Below are positions 1-12,800 of a stretch of DNA of 64,000 nt, one piece after another. A program made the translations under genes and the position numbers. The stretch covers positions 1-64,000 of the forward strand of contig JAYJMM010000066.1 in assembly GCA_037349105.1 (NCBI GenBank), read 5' to 3'. The stretch's first letter is position 1. Every line of letters begins with the position of its first letter. This DNA is from Limnomonas spitsbergensis. Its lineage: Eukaryota; Chlorophyta; Chlorophyceae; Chlamydomonadales. Under the pieces are notes generated by a model. The model was given only the letters and a program-made list of their open reading frames with translations, was not told where the DNA came from and ran no database searches.

Positions 1-3000
1 CCCCGATGCCCCGATGCCCCGATGCCCCGATGCCCCGATGCCCCGATGCCCCGATGCCCCGATGCCCCGATGCCCCGATGCCCCGATGCCTCAAGGCCCC
101 TATGCCCCTATGTTCCGATGCCCCGATGCCCCGATGCCCCGATGCCATGATGCCCCGATGCCCCGATGCCCCGATGCCCGGATGCCCCGATGCCCCGATG
201 CCCCGATGCCCGGATGCCCCGATGCCCGGATGCCCCGATGCTCCGATGCCCCGATGCCCGGAGGCCCCGATGCCGATGCCGATGCCGATGCCGATGCCGA
301 TGCCGATGCCGATGCCGATGCCGATGCCGATGCCGATGCCGATGCCGATGCCGATGCCGATGCCGATGCCGATGCCGATGCCGATGCCGATGCCGATGCC
401 GATGCCGATGCCGATGCCGATGCCGATGCCGATGCCGATGCCGATGCCGATGCCGATGCCGATGCCGATGCCGATGCCGATGCCGATGCCGATGCCGATG
501 CCGATGCCGATGCCGATGCCGATGCCGATGCCGATGCCGATGCCGATGCCGATGCCGATGCCGATGCCGATGCCGATGCCGATGCCGATGCCGATGCCGA
601 TGCCGATGCCGATGCCGATGCCGATGCCGATGCCGATGCCGATGCCGATGCCGATGCCGATGCCGATGCCGATGCCGATGCCGATGCCGATGCCGATGCC
701 GATGCCGATGCCGATGCCGATGCCGATGCCGATGCCGATGCCGATGCCGATGCCGATGCCGATGCCGATGCCGATGCCGATGCCGATGCCGATGCCGATG
801 CCGATGCCGATGCCGATGCCGATGCCGATGCCGATGCCGATGCCGATGCCGATGCCGATGCCGATGCCGATGCCGATGCCGATGCCGATGCCGATGCCGA
901 TGCCGATGCCGATGCCGATGCCGATGCCGATGCCGATGCCGATGCCGATGCCGATGCCGATGCCGATGCCGATGCCGATGCCGATGCCGATGCCGATGCC
1001 GATGCCGATGCCGATGCCGATGCCGATGCCGATGCCGATGCCGATGCCGATGCCGATGCCGATGCCGATGCCGATGCCGATGCCGATGCCGATGCCGATG
1101 CCGATGCCGATGCCGATGCCGATGCCGATGCCGATGCCGATGCCGATGCCGATGCCGATGCCGATGCCGATGCCGATGCCGATGCCGATGCCGATGCCGA
1201 TGCCGATGCCGATGCCGATGCCGATGCCGATGCCGATGCCGATGCCGATGCCGATGCCGATGCCGATGCCGATGCCGATGCCGATGCCGATGCCGATGCC
1301 GATGCCGATGCCGATGCCGATGCCGATGCCGATGCCGATGCCGATGCCGATGCCGATGCCGATGCCGATGCCGATGCCGATGCCGATGCCGATGCCGATG
1401 CCGATGCCGATGCCGATGCCGATGCCGATGCCGATGCCGATGCCGATGCCGATGCCGATGCCGATGCCGATGCCGATGCCGATGCCGATGCCCCGATGCC
1501 CCAATGCCCCGATGCCCCGATGCCCCGATGCCCCGATGCCCCGATGCCCCGTTGCCCCAATGACCCGATGCCCCGATGCGCCGATGTCCCAATGCCCCGA
1601 TGCCCCGATGCCCGGATGCCTCGATGCCCCGATGCCCCGATGCCCCGATGCCCCGATGCCCCGATGCCATGATGCCCCGATGCCCCGAAGCCCTGATGCC
1701 CCGATGCCCCGATGCCCCGATGCCCCGATGATTCCATGCCCCGATGCCCCGATGCCCCGATGCCCGGATGCCCCGATGCCCCGATGCCCCGATGCCCCGA
1801 TGCCCCGAAGCCCCGATGCCCCAATGCCTCGATGCAACGATGCCCCGATGCCTCAATGCCCCGATGTTCTGATGCCCCGATGCCCCCATGCCCTTATACC
1901 CAGATGCCCCCATGCCCTGATGCCCCGATGCCCCGATGCCCCCATGCTCCCATGCCCCCATGAACCCATGCCCCGATGCCCCGATGCCCCGAAGCCCTGA
2001 TGCCCCGATGCCCCGATGCCCCGATGCCCGGATGCCCCGATTTTCTTGTGCCCCGATGCCCCGATGCCCCGATGCCCCGATGCCCCGATGCCCCGATGCC
2101 CCGATGCACCGATGCCCCGATGCCCCGATGCCCCGATGCCTCAATGCGCCGATGTCCTGATGCCCCGATGCCCCGATGCCCCGATGCCCCGATGCCCCGA
2201 TGTTCCGATTTTCTTGTGCCCTGATGCCCCGATGCCTCAATGCCCCGAAGCCCCGATGCCCCGATGCCCCGATGCCCCGATGCCCCGATGCCCCAATACC
2301 TCAATGCCCCGATGTTCTAATACCCCGATGCCCGATGCCCCCATGACCTGATGCCCCGATGCCCGGATGCCCCGATGCCCCGATGCCCCCTGCCCCCATG
2401 CCCCCATGCCCCCATGCCCCCATGCCCCGATGCCCCGATGCCCCGATGCCCCGATGCCCCGATGCCCCGATGCCCCCATGCCCTGATGCCCCAATGCCCC
2501 GATGCCCCAATGCCCCGATGCCCCCATGTTAGGATGCCCCGATGCCCCGATGCCCCGATGCCCCGATGCCCCCATGCCCCCATGCCCCCATGCCCCGATG
2601 CCCCCATGCCCCCATGCCCCCATGCCCCGATGCCCCGATGCCCCGATGCCCCGATGCCCCGATGCCACGATGCCCGGATGCCCCAATGCCTCGATGCCCC
2701 GATGCCCCGATGTCCCAATGCCGTGATGCCCCGATAGCCTGATGCCCCGATGCCCTGATGCCCCGATGCCCCGATGCCCCGATGCCCGGATGCCCCGATG
2801 CCCCGATGCCCCAATGACCCGATGCCCCGATGCCCCGATGCCCCGATGCCCCGATGCCCCGATGCCCCGATGCCCAGATGCCCCGATGCCCCGATGCCCC
2901 GATGCCCCAATGCCCTGATGCCCCGATGCCCGATGCCCCGATGCCCCGATGACCCGATGCCCCGATGCCCCGATGCCCCGATGCCCCGATGCCCCGATGC

Positions 3001-4720
3001 CCCGATGCCCCGATGTCCCGATGCCCCGATGCCCCGATGCCTCGATGCCCCGATGCCCCGATGCCCCGATGCCCGGATGCCCCGATGCCTCGATGCCCCG
3101 ATGCCCCCATGCCCCGATGCCCCGATGCCTCAATGCGCCGATGTCCTGATGCCCCGATGCCCCGATGCCCCGATGCCCCGATGCCCCGATGCACCGATTT
3201 TCTTGTGCCCTGATGCCCCGATGCCTCAATGCCCCGAAGCCCTGATGCCCCGATGCCCCAATGCCCCGATGCACCAATACCTTAATGCCCCGATGTTCTG
3301 ATGCCCCAATGCCCCTATGCCCCCATACCCCGATGCCCCCATGACCTGATGCCCCGATGCCCCGATGCCCCGATGCCCCGATGCCCCCATGCCCCAATGT
3401 CCCCATGCCCCCATGCCCCGATGACCCGATGCCCTGCTGATGCCCCGATGCCCCGATGCCCCGATGCCCCGATGCCCCGATGCCCCGATGCCCCGATGCC
3501 CTGATGCCCCAATGCCCCGATGCCCCAATGCCCCGATGCCCCCATGTTAGGATGCCCCGATGCCCCGATGCCCCGATGCCCCGATGCCCCCATGCCCCCA
3601 TGCCCCCATGCCCCCATGCCCCGATGCCCCGATGCCCCGATGCCCCGATGCCCCGATGCCCCGATGCCCCGATGCCCGGATGCCCCGATGCCTCGATGCC
3701 CCAATGCCCCCATGCCCCGATGCCCCGATGCCCGGATGCCCCGATGCCCCGATGCCCCAATGCCCCGATGCCCCGATGCCCCGATGCCCCGATGCCCCGA
3801 TGCCCCGATGCCCCGATGCCCCGATGCCCTGATGCCCCGATGCCCGATGCCCCGATGCCCCGATGCCCCGATGCCCCGATGCCCGGAGGCCCCGATGCCC
3901 CGATGCCCCGATGCCCCGATGCCCCGATGCCCCGATGCCCCGATGCCCCGATGCCCCGAAGCCCCGATGCCCCGATGCCCCGATGCCCCGATGCCCCGAT
4001 GCCCGGAGGCCCCGATGCCCCGATGCCCCGATGCCCCGATGCCCCGATGCCCCGATGCCCCAATGCCCCGATGCCCCGATGCCCGGATGCCCCGATGCCC
4101 CGATGCCCCGATGCCCCGATGCCCCGATGCCATGATGCCCCGATGCCCCGAAGCCCTGATGCCCCGATGCCCGGAGGCCCCGATGCCCCGATGCACCGAT
4201 GCACCGATGCCCGGATGCCCCGACTTTCTTGTGCCCCGATGCCCGGATGCCCCAATGCCCCGATGTCCCGATGCCCCAATGTCCCAATGCCCCAAGGCCC
4301 TGATACCTCCATGCCCCTGATGCCCCGATGCCCGGATGCCCCAATTTTCTTGTGCCCCCATGCCCGGATGCCCCGATGCCCCGATGTCCCGATGCCCTGA
4401 CGCCCCGATGCCCCGAGGCCTTGATGCCTCAATGCCCCGATGTCCTGATGCCCCGATGCCCCCATGCCCCCATGCCCCCATGCCCCCATGCCCCCATGCC
4501 CCGATGCCCTGATGCCCCGATGCCCCGATGCCCCGATGCCTCAATGCCCCTATGTCCTGATGATCCAATGCCTGATGCCCCGATGCCCCGATGCCCCAAT
4601 GCCTTGATGCCCCGATGCCCCGATAGCCTGATGCCCCGATGCCCTGATGCCCCGATGCCCCGATGCCCCAATGCCTTGATTTTCTGGTACCCTGATGCCG
4701 ATGCCAATACCAATGCTGAT
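1..4720. repeat. Octamer satellite (GATGCCCC) with higher-order structure
   Basis: A tandem array of the 8-base unit GATGCCCC with point variants such as GATGCCCG, CATGCCCC, AATGCCCC and GATGCCTC. It starts before the left edge and decays around 4,690-4,720 into unique sequence. A higher-order repeat of about 1 kb is visible: the marker CATGTTAGGATG recurs at 2525 and 3543, and the marker ATTTTCTTGTGCCCTG at 2208 and 3197. Units of 8 bases keep long frames open in all phases, which creates artefactual ORFs such as M-P-R-C-P-D-A-P repeats and G-H-R-G-I-G-A-S repeats on the other strand. I see no gene inside it. Confidence 0.97.
267..1492. repeat. Nearly pure GATGCC hexamer array, about 204 copies
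   Basis: Inside the octamer satellite, about 1.2 kb consists of perfect GATGCC units with no substitution that I can see. The surrounding octamers vary every few units, so the hexamer block looks like a recent expansion after loss of two C residues from the octamer. Alternatively it is a consensus artefact in the assembly. Translations (Met-Pro, Asp-Ala, Arg-Cys, Arg-His and similar dipeptide runs) are not credible proteins. Confidence 0.97.
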
Positions 4721-5989
4721 TCCCCCATTCCTATGCCCATTATACTGATTATGTCTGCAGCAGCGTTTGAGCAGCCGGCATCTCAATTAAATCTGACAGG
4801 AAACCACCATACCACGATCATGGGGATGGGGCATAGCTACGATTTATGTGGCAGGAGATTATGGTAAGGGACTGTTGCTCTAATTAAAGAGGACTTCGTC
4901 AAAACTCAAAGTGTTGTCAAAATGTGTACCCATGCAACCGTGCTGCAAGATACGGTATGATGAATGCTTTGGTCCAACTAAAAACGCAACTTAAAATGCA
5001 TGAGAAGGAGGCAGCAGCAGCAAAATTCGTGGCTGGTTTAAAATCGAAATGGTGAGTTGGTCATCTTAAATCTCTTGCATGCAAGTACGGAAGGAGGGCA
5101 TTACAAAAGCATACTCGTTGTAATCCTCTACCTCGTGGCTGTGCAGAATAAGGTTTCTGTTATGTCCAACGCATGGGATCCAACGGTGTGCAACATTACA
5201 CCTCCGTGTTGCAAGTTCCAGATGTGGCAAAGACGCTCTGACATAGATAGCTACCGTGTTGTAAGCATGTGTGTCAAAGTATATAACGATTGAATGGAGT
5301 GCACTAATATTTTAGTTGCCAATGCAACATGTGTTGTGTTTACTTTGCCTTGTGTAGACCGCCTTTCATTTCAGGGCAAACGCTTAATCGCCTCCTGATG
5401 GATTGCTTGACCGAAATCAAATTGGATGGATAACCTTCATGGAATGTAAACGATGGACTCAAGAGCCGGTTGCAACTTAATCCTTGAAGACAGATTTAAA
5501 ATTCATGTTCCCTTTTCCCTGACTTAAGACTGGTTGCACCCTTCCTCGAGATGGACTAGAAAACGGTTTCACTGACCCATGAATTAGGTCGGACTCAACA
5601 GGTCAGTGCAAGTGATCTTCTGGGTCCACCTTCATTGTTTCCAAGTTGAGTTGCACCTTCATCTATGGAGAAAGAATCTTAGGCCGGTTGCAACCTTGCA
5701 CTAGAAGATGGACTCAAAGGCCGGGTGTACTCTTATCCCTGGACATGGACATGAGGCTGGCTGGTTGCACCCAAGAAGTTGGACTAAAGGCCGCTTCACT
5801 CCGCAGAAGGTCCTGAGTCCCGGCTGGTCCCGGAGTGATCCCAGCAACCCACACATGGTCCCATGGGATCGATCCCAATATCGTGGGACTGGTCCCCATA
5901 GTGTCATAGGTCCCAGGATCGTCCTGGGATTGGTCCCAAAATGAAAGGAATTGGTCCCATGGGACTGGGACTAAGCTGGGATCAGGGTG

Positions 5990-6170
5990 GGATCAACTGA
6001 GAATCATGCTGGGATCAGCTACAGGATCGTGTTGGGATCAACTACAGGACCAGGCTGGGACCATCTCCAGGACCATGTTGGGATCAACTACAGGACCACG
6101 CTGGGACCAGCTACAGGACCATGCTGGGATCATCTACAGGACCATGTTGGGATCAGGCTAGGACCACATT
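5990..6170. repeat. 24-bp imperfect tandem repeat
   Basis: About seven imperfect copies of a 24-base unit, typified by GGGATCAACTACAGGACCATG followed by YTG. Copies vary at several positions (AGCT/AACT/ATCT before ACAGGA or CCAGGA). It is part of a wider zone of degenerate TGGGATC words from about 5.8 to 7.1 kb. Confidence 0.85.
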
Positions 6171-6226
6171 AAGGACTCAATTTGGAACCAGCCATGAAAA
6201 TGCGTCCACGATTTACATTTGCCTCG

Positions 6227-6580
6227 TCAGCTTAAGTCTCTATGTGCCAGGCTAATTTCCTGTTCACTCAGCACCCTACATTTCTGCCATATCTCTCCAT
6301 GGTTGCACGAAGTAGAAATGCTTGCTTGGTCCCTCCTGCTGCTGAAGCCGTTCGCCCAAGCCAGATGACGGGCAGACTCAGGCAAGGGGCTATTCAGCAG
6401 TTCTTTGTAGCGAACAATATCAATATAATGTAAACTGTTTAAATGTTCGAAATGAAGGCTTGGGGATGCTTGTGTGTCATTAACGGGGGGGGCCTGTTTA
6501 AAGTACGGGCTTACGCGACCCCCCCCCGCTAAGCCATAACCACGCACCAGCATGTACATAAATTGTGCCCAGCTCAGCAA
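6227..6580 (-). other. Unrecognised minus-strand open frame, possible element remnant
   Basis: An open frame of 117 codons beginning with an ATG at 6580. It is balanced in composition and free of tandem repeats, unlike its surroundings. Residues 1-30 contain a hydrophobic stretch, then a glycine run encoded by a G9 tract at about 6,520, then a segment with many hydrophobic and acidic residues. A second open stretch lies just upstream on the same strand (6,586-6,786, 66 codons). The whole 6.2-6.8 kb block separates two tracts of TGGGATC repeats, so it may be an inserted, decayed mobile fragment. I recognise no domain. A G9 and a C9 run about 45 bases apart could form a hairpin. Confidence 0.3.
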
Positions 6581-7202
6581 CGACCTTAATTAATATTATT
6601 TGGCTTATGCCCGACGCCCCAGAGCTGGCGAGACCAAGTTAGGAACGCCCCGCCCCTGCAAACAGGAATCTTAGTTCTCGCACCACGCCTGGTCGAGATG
6701 GAGAGGACCGCAGTGCGAGTTATATGCATGCTGAACTTCAATGATACGATTCGAGGGTATTGGAGCGCGCACAATGTCGAAAACATGGTGGGTGCCCGTG
6801 GGACTAAACGGGATCAGTGCATGGGATCAGGTGATGGGATCATAGTGGGAAATTGCTGCAATACCGTCGTTTCCGAGCTTGCATGGGCATACAAACTTAC
6901 TAGGTAGTGGTGCATAGTGACCACTTAGTGCAAGTGTGCTTAAAAACATGTTTATAAACATGTCTACCACTGGTCCCAGAAGGTGATCCCAGCCATGGGA
7001 CTCAGGACTGTTGCTGGGATCAAGGTCCTGTGCAGTGGGACTGCGCAGGTTCCCCCAGGACCACCCAGGATCAGCCTGGGACTCAGGTACTTCTGCGGAG
7101 TGCTTGAAACCCCATCCATGAACAAAAATTATAAGGCCCTTTCAACTCTGAACCCTGAATAACCAAGCCGGTCAACCCCCCTACGTGATGTCCCCTCCTT
7201 GT

Positions 7203-9867
7203 CTATGGCACCACCGCACTCGATTTCAGGACCTGGGTGACCATCTGCCTCTCGCTGATCCGCGGGGCGTGCTCAGCAGCAGCAGCAGCAGCATGGTCTT
7301 TCCCAACACAATTGCGTCCGCCCTCCTTCTTGCCCCCATCCGCATTCTCGTCCTTGGCCTCCCCCTTGCCCTTGGCCGTCCCCTTGTCCGTCTCAGGCAG
7401 GTTGTGCTCTGCCCGCATACGCTTGACACCAGATGGAACACCTGCTGTTGCCATTGCCGGGACGTCGTCAACGCCACCGTTGACCGCTGCCAATGTCCTG
7501 CTACCCGCCTCCACACCCGCCCCAGGCCCCGCCTCGCCCAGCCTCCTCTTGGCCGAGGCGTCAGCGGCTGCCTTTGAGGGTCCAGAGCCCCTGCTACCCC
7601 TCGCAGCTGCTGGCAGCTTATCAGCTGTAAGGGGGGCAACAACTTCATGCCCCTGCAGCAGGGAAGCAAGCAGTCTCAACAAAGGGCCCCTTCATCCTTC
7701 TGATCCATGCAATATTGGACTTCACCTTTGTTTGCCGTATGATGCACCTAACAAGAATCATGTATTGATATTGTGCGGCTTTTAATAGAGCGAGTAAGCA
7801 GCAGGGAGAGGACGCCCGTATTCATGAAGGGGGATAAGAAGCAATGTGAAAGAAAAGTCTATGTGTCGTCTGTGGCCTAGACTGGAGAAGTGATTAGTGT
7901 CCCCGATGTATCATGCATTCATGCAACTTCATCCATGACCAGGTGAGCCGGTTCTAGGGAGGCCTAGCGGTCGGTGCATGACGCATGAAACAGGAAAGAC
8001 CACACACTTGCGTAACCCCTCCTGTGTAACAAGGGTCTCCAATCCACTATGACACCAATGCAGAACAGGTGAGTCACGTTACCATGCAATACAGTAGTGT
8101 CGTACTACTGTCCGGGACAGAAGTATCTCACAAAAGATGCGGTACAGATGAGTCACTCAAGTATGAAGTACATAGAAGTGCCCCCCTACTTTTCGGTGCG
8201 GCATTGCCAAACTGTGTTTTGGTCAAGAGGAGTCACCCTATCGTGCAGTATAGTGGTGTCACGTTTTTGTGGGTTGATTGATTCATTCTGTTGAGTGCAA
8301 GGTGCAAGTTGCTTGAGGATCCTGTCCACACACTGTTAATTAGACACTAATGTATGTCATGCATGGGAGTATGAGCAATGCCAGCAGGATCCTTGTAAAT
8401 GGCTGCGCACTGGCGTCCATACCTGCATCCCTACCTCGGGATCGACTGCCTTCATTCCTCCCCGTGCTCCGCCCTCTGGCGGGTGCAGGAGACCTGGTGT
8501 TGAGGGTGGACCCACAGCCTCCCCCGCTGCCCCCGCTGCTTCCTCTCCCACCTCCTCCGCTCCCGCCGCTGCATTCTTCTGCTTCCTCTTCTTTCTCACC
8601 AGAGGGCTGGAAGCCGTTACGCCCGCCTCCGGCTGGACTCGCCTCCGATGAGGCACCCTGGCTGCAGCAGTCACGTTGTCCCCAGCCGCCGCCACTGATC
8701 CTATTGCTGCTGTTGCTGCTTGACCGCCGCCCAGGCCGTGGCCTTCGTCGCCCGAGGTACCAAAGATGGAGGCCATCGCGACATGGTTGCGAGCAATCGT
8801 CCTGTTCATCAGGCATTAGGGTTTAAGGACAAGTTCTGCTACCATCCTAATTGGAGTCAAACCGCAGGTCAGTAACGGTATGGTTCCAATTCAAGTTTAG
8901 CTTAGCTTGTCACCTCTTAAGCGATGAAACAAAACCATCAAGTCTCAGATGGTCAGTAAGAAACAGACGTGCACATATGGTATTGTAAGGTGCCTCTCCT
9001 CCAGCTCCAACGCATATTTGTTCACTTTTGTATTAACACTCTAGGTTGTGGAAGGAGTGTGGGTATGGAGCCTGGTCCATAAAGGGGCTACAATCACCAG
9101 CATGTGTGGGTATGGAGCCTGGTCCATAAAGGGGCTACAATCACCAGCATGTGTGGGTATGGAGCCTGGTCCATAAAGGGGCTACAATCACCAGCATGTG
9201 TGGGTATGGAGCCTGGTCCATAAAGGGGCTACAATCACCAGCATGTGTGGGTATGGAGCCTGGTCCATAAAGGGGCTACAATCACCAGCATGTGTGGGTA
9301 TGGAGCCTGGTCCATAAAGGGGCTACAATCACCAGCATGTGTGGGCTTCTAGTTGTGATGTAGCTGGATGATAGCTGCAACACCTTGACACCAACTCAAA
9401 GGATAAGGTTAGCCCTGAACCCTCGGCCCTAGGTCCTAATAATCCTGTACTGACATGTCTCGCTCCCGCTCAAAGGGCGTCTTGTTTGCCTCCGCAGCCG
9501 CTATAGCCAGGATGCTCTCCTGGACCACACAAAGCAGCAGAAGGCAGCAGGGGGTGGGGGGCGAGAAACACAGCATCAGACAAGGTCTTAATTACTGCAG
9601 AATTTAGATGTTTTCAGATTTACCGGTGCTGGCACCACGCCGGTGCCCTATTGAAAGTCAAGTCCCATTATGGAGCCTAGACTCTCATACACAGGCACTT
9701 GAAAGCATGACAGACCAGCCACCCCACATGCATTGCCTCCTGCGTGGCAGCACACCCACCGACCGCAGCCTGGCCGCCTGCTCCTCCGCCCCCTTGCGGC
9801 TGCGCTCCTCACGCTCATTGGTGATGCGCTCTGCCTCTGGGGGCCACTCCTCGCGTGGGGTGAGAAT
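7203..9867 (-). CDS. C-terminal exons of the methyltransferase
   Basis: Exon 9760-9867 (ILTPREEWPPEAERITNERE, then basic/acidic coiled-coil-like residues) and 9451-9519 (ESILAIAAAEANKTPFERE) join in phase. Exon 8435-8801 is open in two frames. The preferred frame starts near RNHVAMASIFGTSGDEGHG, contains the basic VRKKRKQKN (a possible nuclear localisation signal) and ends phase 0 at a GTAGGG donor. That is compatible with the last exon, 7203-7652, which begins GHEVVAPLTADKLPAAARG, has basic and acidic low-complexity stretches, and ends SSAVVP at a TAG stop. The 9451/8801 junction does not agree in phase with the preferred frame, so an exon may be missing there. The 8803-9450 intron holds a 47-bp array. 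Confidence 0.6.
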
Positions 9868-12800
9868 CTGAAGGATTGGGTTCAGGATACAGGGGTGAAG
9901 GCAGCTTCACAAATGTTGTATTATTTAGTGCTTGACTGCCTGTCGAGGAGGTGGATGCCCCCAGCCATGAAGCAAAAAGCTGTGTTGAATGACTATGGTT
10001 CAGGATTTGAGCCCAGGGATATCTCCAGGTAAAGGGATGTATCCTATATGTAGTGTTTAGGGTTCAGGGGCTGGGCTCTGTGAGCCCTGTTGTGTCCACT
10101 CCTGTGATTTCCCCCCGCCCTCCCTCCGCCCCCCCTGCATCCCGTGGCCCCTCCTCCCCCCCGCCTGACCTGCAGCATCTGTCCCGGCTCCCACAACGCG
10201 ATGATCTCCACGTCCCCATCATCATAGGCCACAGTGTGACGCACACGCACGCGGTCGTAATCAATGACCTGAAGACAGAAGAGGGTGGCAGCATGGAGGG
10301 CAGACGGGAGCGGCTGAGAAGGGGGGGGGGGATAAAAAGCATAACAAAATGCTGTACAGTGCACAACAACAGGTTCCACATCACTTATCAATCCTGACTT
10401 CACATCCGGCCAGACCCTGAAGCACTGAGGATGACATATTTCCAGGTATGAGAGGTTGACAGGTATGATTAAACCGCTAACCCCTTGGTTGCGGTCTTGC
10501 CCAATGTCCAAGGTCACTCACCGATCCCACATACCATGCCTCATCCAGGGGCCACCTGCATCAGTTGGCAGGGGGGGGGGCATTTGGGGCATTGTGCCTG
10601 TTCTTGTTCGCATTGCACACGGTTATTAGAGTTTATGACGTTCAACTCATTTTCCAAACTGCAATTTGTATTCTGCTACGCGCTGCTGGATGCCTGCGTC
10701 CCTACTCACCACACAGCGATGCGCGCCCCCACCGCTTCGTTGGCCAGCACTGCCATCTGACCGCCCGTCAGACCCGCCGCAGCAGAGGCCGTCGCACGGA
10801 CCACCAGGCAGCGACGCCGCATGCGGCCGCTGGACGTCAGACATGTCTCACACCGGTTGCACCTGAGGGGTGTGGGGGGCGTGTTCACACCTTTGGATGG
10901 GCTGCAGCTGCACCAGCACCAGCTAGATGATCATGGAGAGTGGAAAGCCAGACTGGCACATTGCTGTTATTACTTGACACAAACACAAAGTATAAGGGTT
11001 GCCCCGAACCCTAGACCCGGACTGTCACAATGCTGTTATTGCTGGTACGTGCGCTAAAGAAACAAAGGGGCTTTTATGCCCTCTTATCTGCCAGTCTAGG
11101 TGCTGTGGATGGATGAGGGAGGTCAAACAGCTTGGATGGATGAGGGGGGTCATACAGCTTGGATGGATGAGGGGGGTCATACAGCTTGGATAGATGGGGG
11201 GTGTGCGACTGATGCCGGGTTCAAAATATGAAAATACTGTGGAGGTGACTTGGTTGAATGTTAACGATGCCGCTGTGAAAACAGGCTGGAGGGGTGACTA
11301 TGACTGGATACTCGCTTGGGCGCAGCATACGTCATGTCAGCACCTCCTCCCCTTTTCATTCCTGCCATCTCTGCACGCTTTTTGGCGCTTGTTGGGGTTC
11401 CCTATAAAACAGTCTGAAACCTGGAAATATCCACCTGGAGCCTAGGTCTAGGGTCTAGGGTTTATGGCGTCGGCTACCTGGCCATGGTGTTTGCGATGCA
11501 TGCCTGGTTGGCTGCTTGTGCGAACATGGCTGAGCTCTGGTACATCAGGGTGCCCCGGGTCTTGCTGAGGCCCCCCACCACTGAGAGGCCTGCCTGCTCC
11601 GTCACCTGGGGGTCCAGGTGGTAAGGGAGGGAGGTAAGAGAGGGTGGGAGGGACGGAGGCGTACCGGGGGGAAGGTGACATAGGGTGACCGCAAAGTGAG
11701 ATTGATGTCCTTGTTATGTTCTCCCCCGCTCGCATAGGCCTCCCTGCTCCCTCTCCCCTACTTATTGATGGGTATCACCTGTCCCCCTGACCTGGTAGGG
11801 ACGGTTCCTGGGATTCCCTGCCCCCCGCACCTGCACCGCCTGATCAGCGGCTGCGACCGCCTTGTCAAACAGCTTGCCACAATTCACCAGGCGGGCTTGA
11901 ATCAGGGTCCGCATGTCACCTGCCAGGCAAGCAGCCAGGGAGGGAGGGCTCATGAGAGGGAAGCAGGGACACACGCAACGCAATCCAAACATCCATCGAC
12001 CCAGGGATCATGGATTGAGGAACACTCACATGGGGGCCGAGGCATGGGACATGGCGGCCACGGAAGGTGAGACGGATCTTTGGTGATAGGCCCCAGAACC
12101 AATGGCCTGTCTAAAGGGCTTTGAAAGACACGGCTAAATAAGGAACAACGCTCATTGATCCACCGCTCCACTGACTGCCCCTCCTCCTCTCTCACCGGTC
12201 TTTGCCTCCTTGTGCCTGATGTAGTCCAGCAGTGCATCACTCCACTCCTGATGAGACTCATAGGGAGACACAACAGGCACATCAGGAGAGAGGGGGGGGG
12301 GCGGGATCAGGGCAAACATCCATCCACAGCCTACTTGCATTCCATGATCACCTGGAGTCCAGGCAGGAGGGTAGGAGAGACATGGAGACAAGCCAAAGAA
12401 CATCATGGAAAAGGCAAGAGGTGTCAGTAGGTCTGCCCCCTACCCCCCTCACCCAGGCAGCCTGCTCCTAGCCCTTCACCCAGGTAGCCTGCTTGTCCCC
12501 CTCACCCAGGCAGCCTGCTTGTCCCCCTCACCCAAGTAGCCTGCTTGTCCCCCTCACCCAGGCAGCCTGCTCCTAGCCCCTCACCCAGGTAGCCTGCTCC
12601 TAGCCCCTCACCCAGATAGCCTGCTCCTAGCCCCTCACCCAGGTAGCCTGCTTGTCCCCCTCACCCAGGTAGCCTGCTCCTAGCCCCTCACCCAGGCAGC
12701 CTGCTCCTAGCCCCTCACCCAGGCAGCCTGCTCCTAGCCCCTCACCCAGGTAGCCTGCTCCTAGCCCCTCACCCAGGCAGCCTGCTCCTAGCCCCTCACC

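Larger units (their letters stand above)
4721..7202. other. Low-content region downstream of the methyltransferase gene
   Basis: No confident gene. From about 5,800 to 7,090 there are many imperfect TGGGATC / TGGGACC / GGTCCCA words, densest at 5,990-6,170. They are interrupted by a segment at about 6,190-6,790 that lacks them. Short frames at 5,057-5,293 and 5,708-5,944 have no recognisable domain. The methyltransferase 3' UTR should lie just below 7,203. The nearest TGTAA on that strand that I noticed is about 1 kb further, near 6,211, so its poly(A) site is not settled. Confidence 0.6.

Noticed and set aside
6..2304. Long ORFs of Met-Pro, Asp-Ala, Arg-Cys, Arg-His and Gly-His-Arg-Gly-Ile-Gly-Ala-Ser repeats
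   Set aside because: They follow from 6- and 8-base units that contain no stop in several frames; both strands are open at once and the array has no other gene signals.
7237..7785. 182-codon plus-strand ORF (Ser/Pro/Leu-rich)
   Set aside because: Shadow of the last methyltransferase exon on the minus strand, which has the Lys/Glu/Ala composition of a real protein tail and a compatible acceptor and stop.
8350..8826. 158-codon plus-strand ORF rich in Pro and Leu
   Set aside because: Opposite strand of a probable methyltransferase exon; low-complexity complement of Gly/Ala-rich codons.
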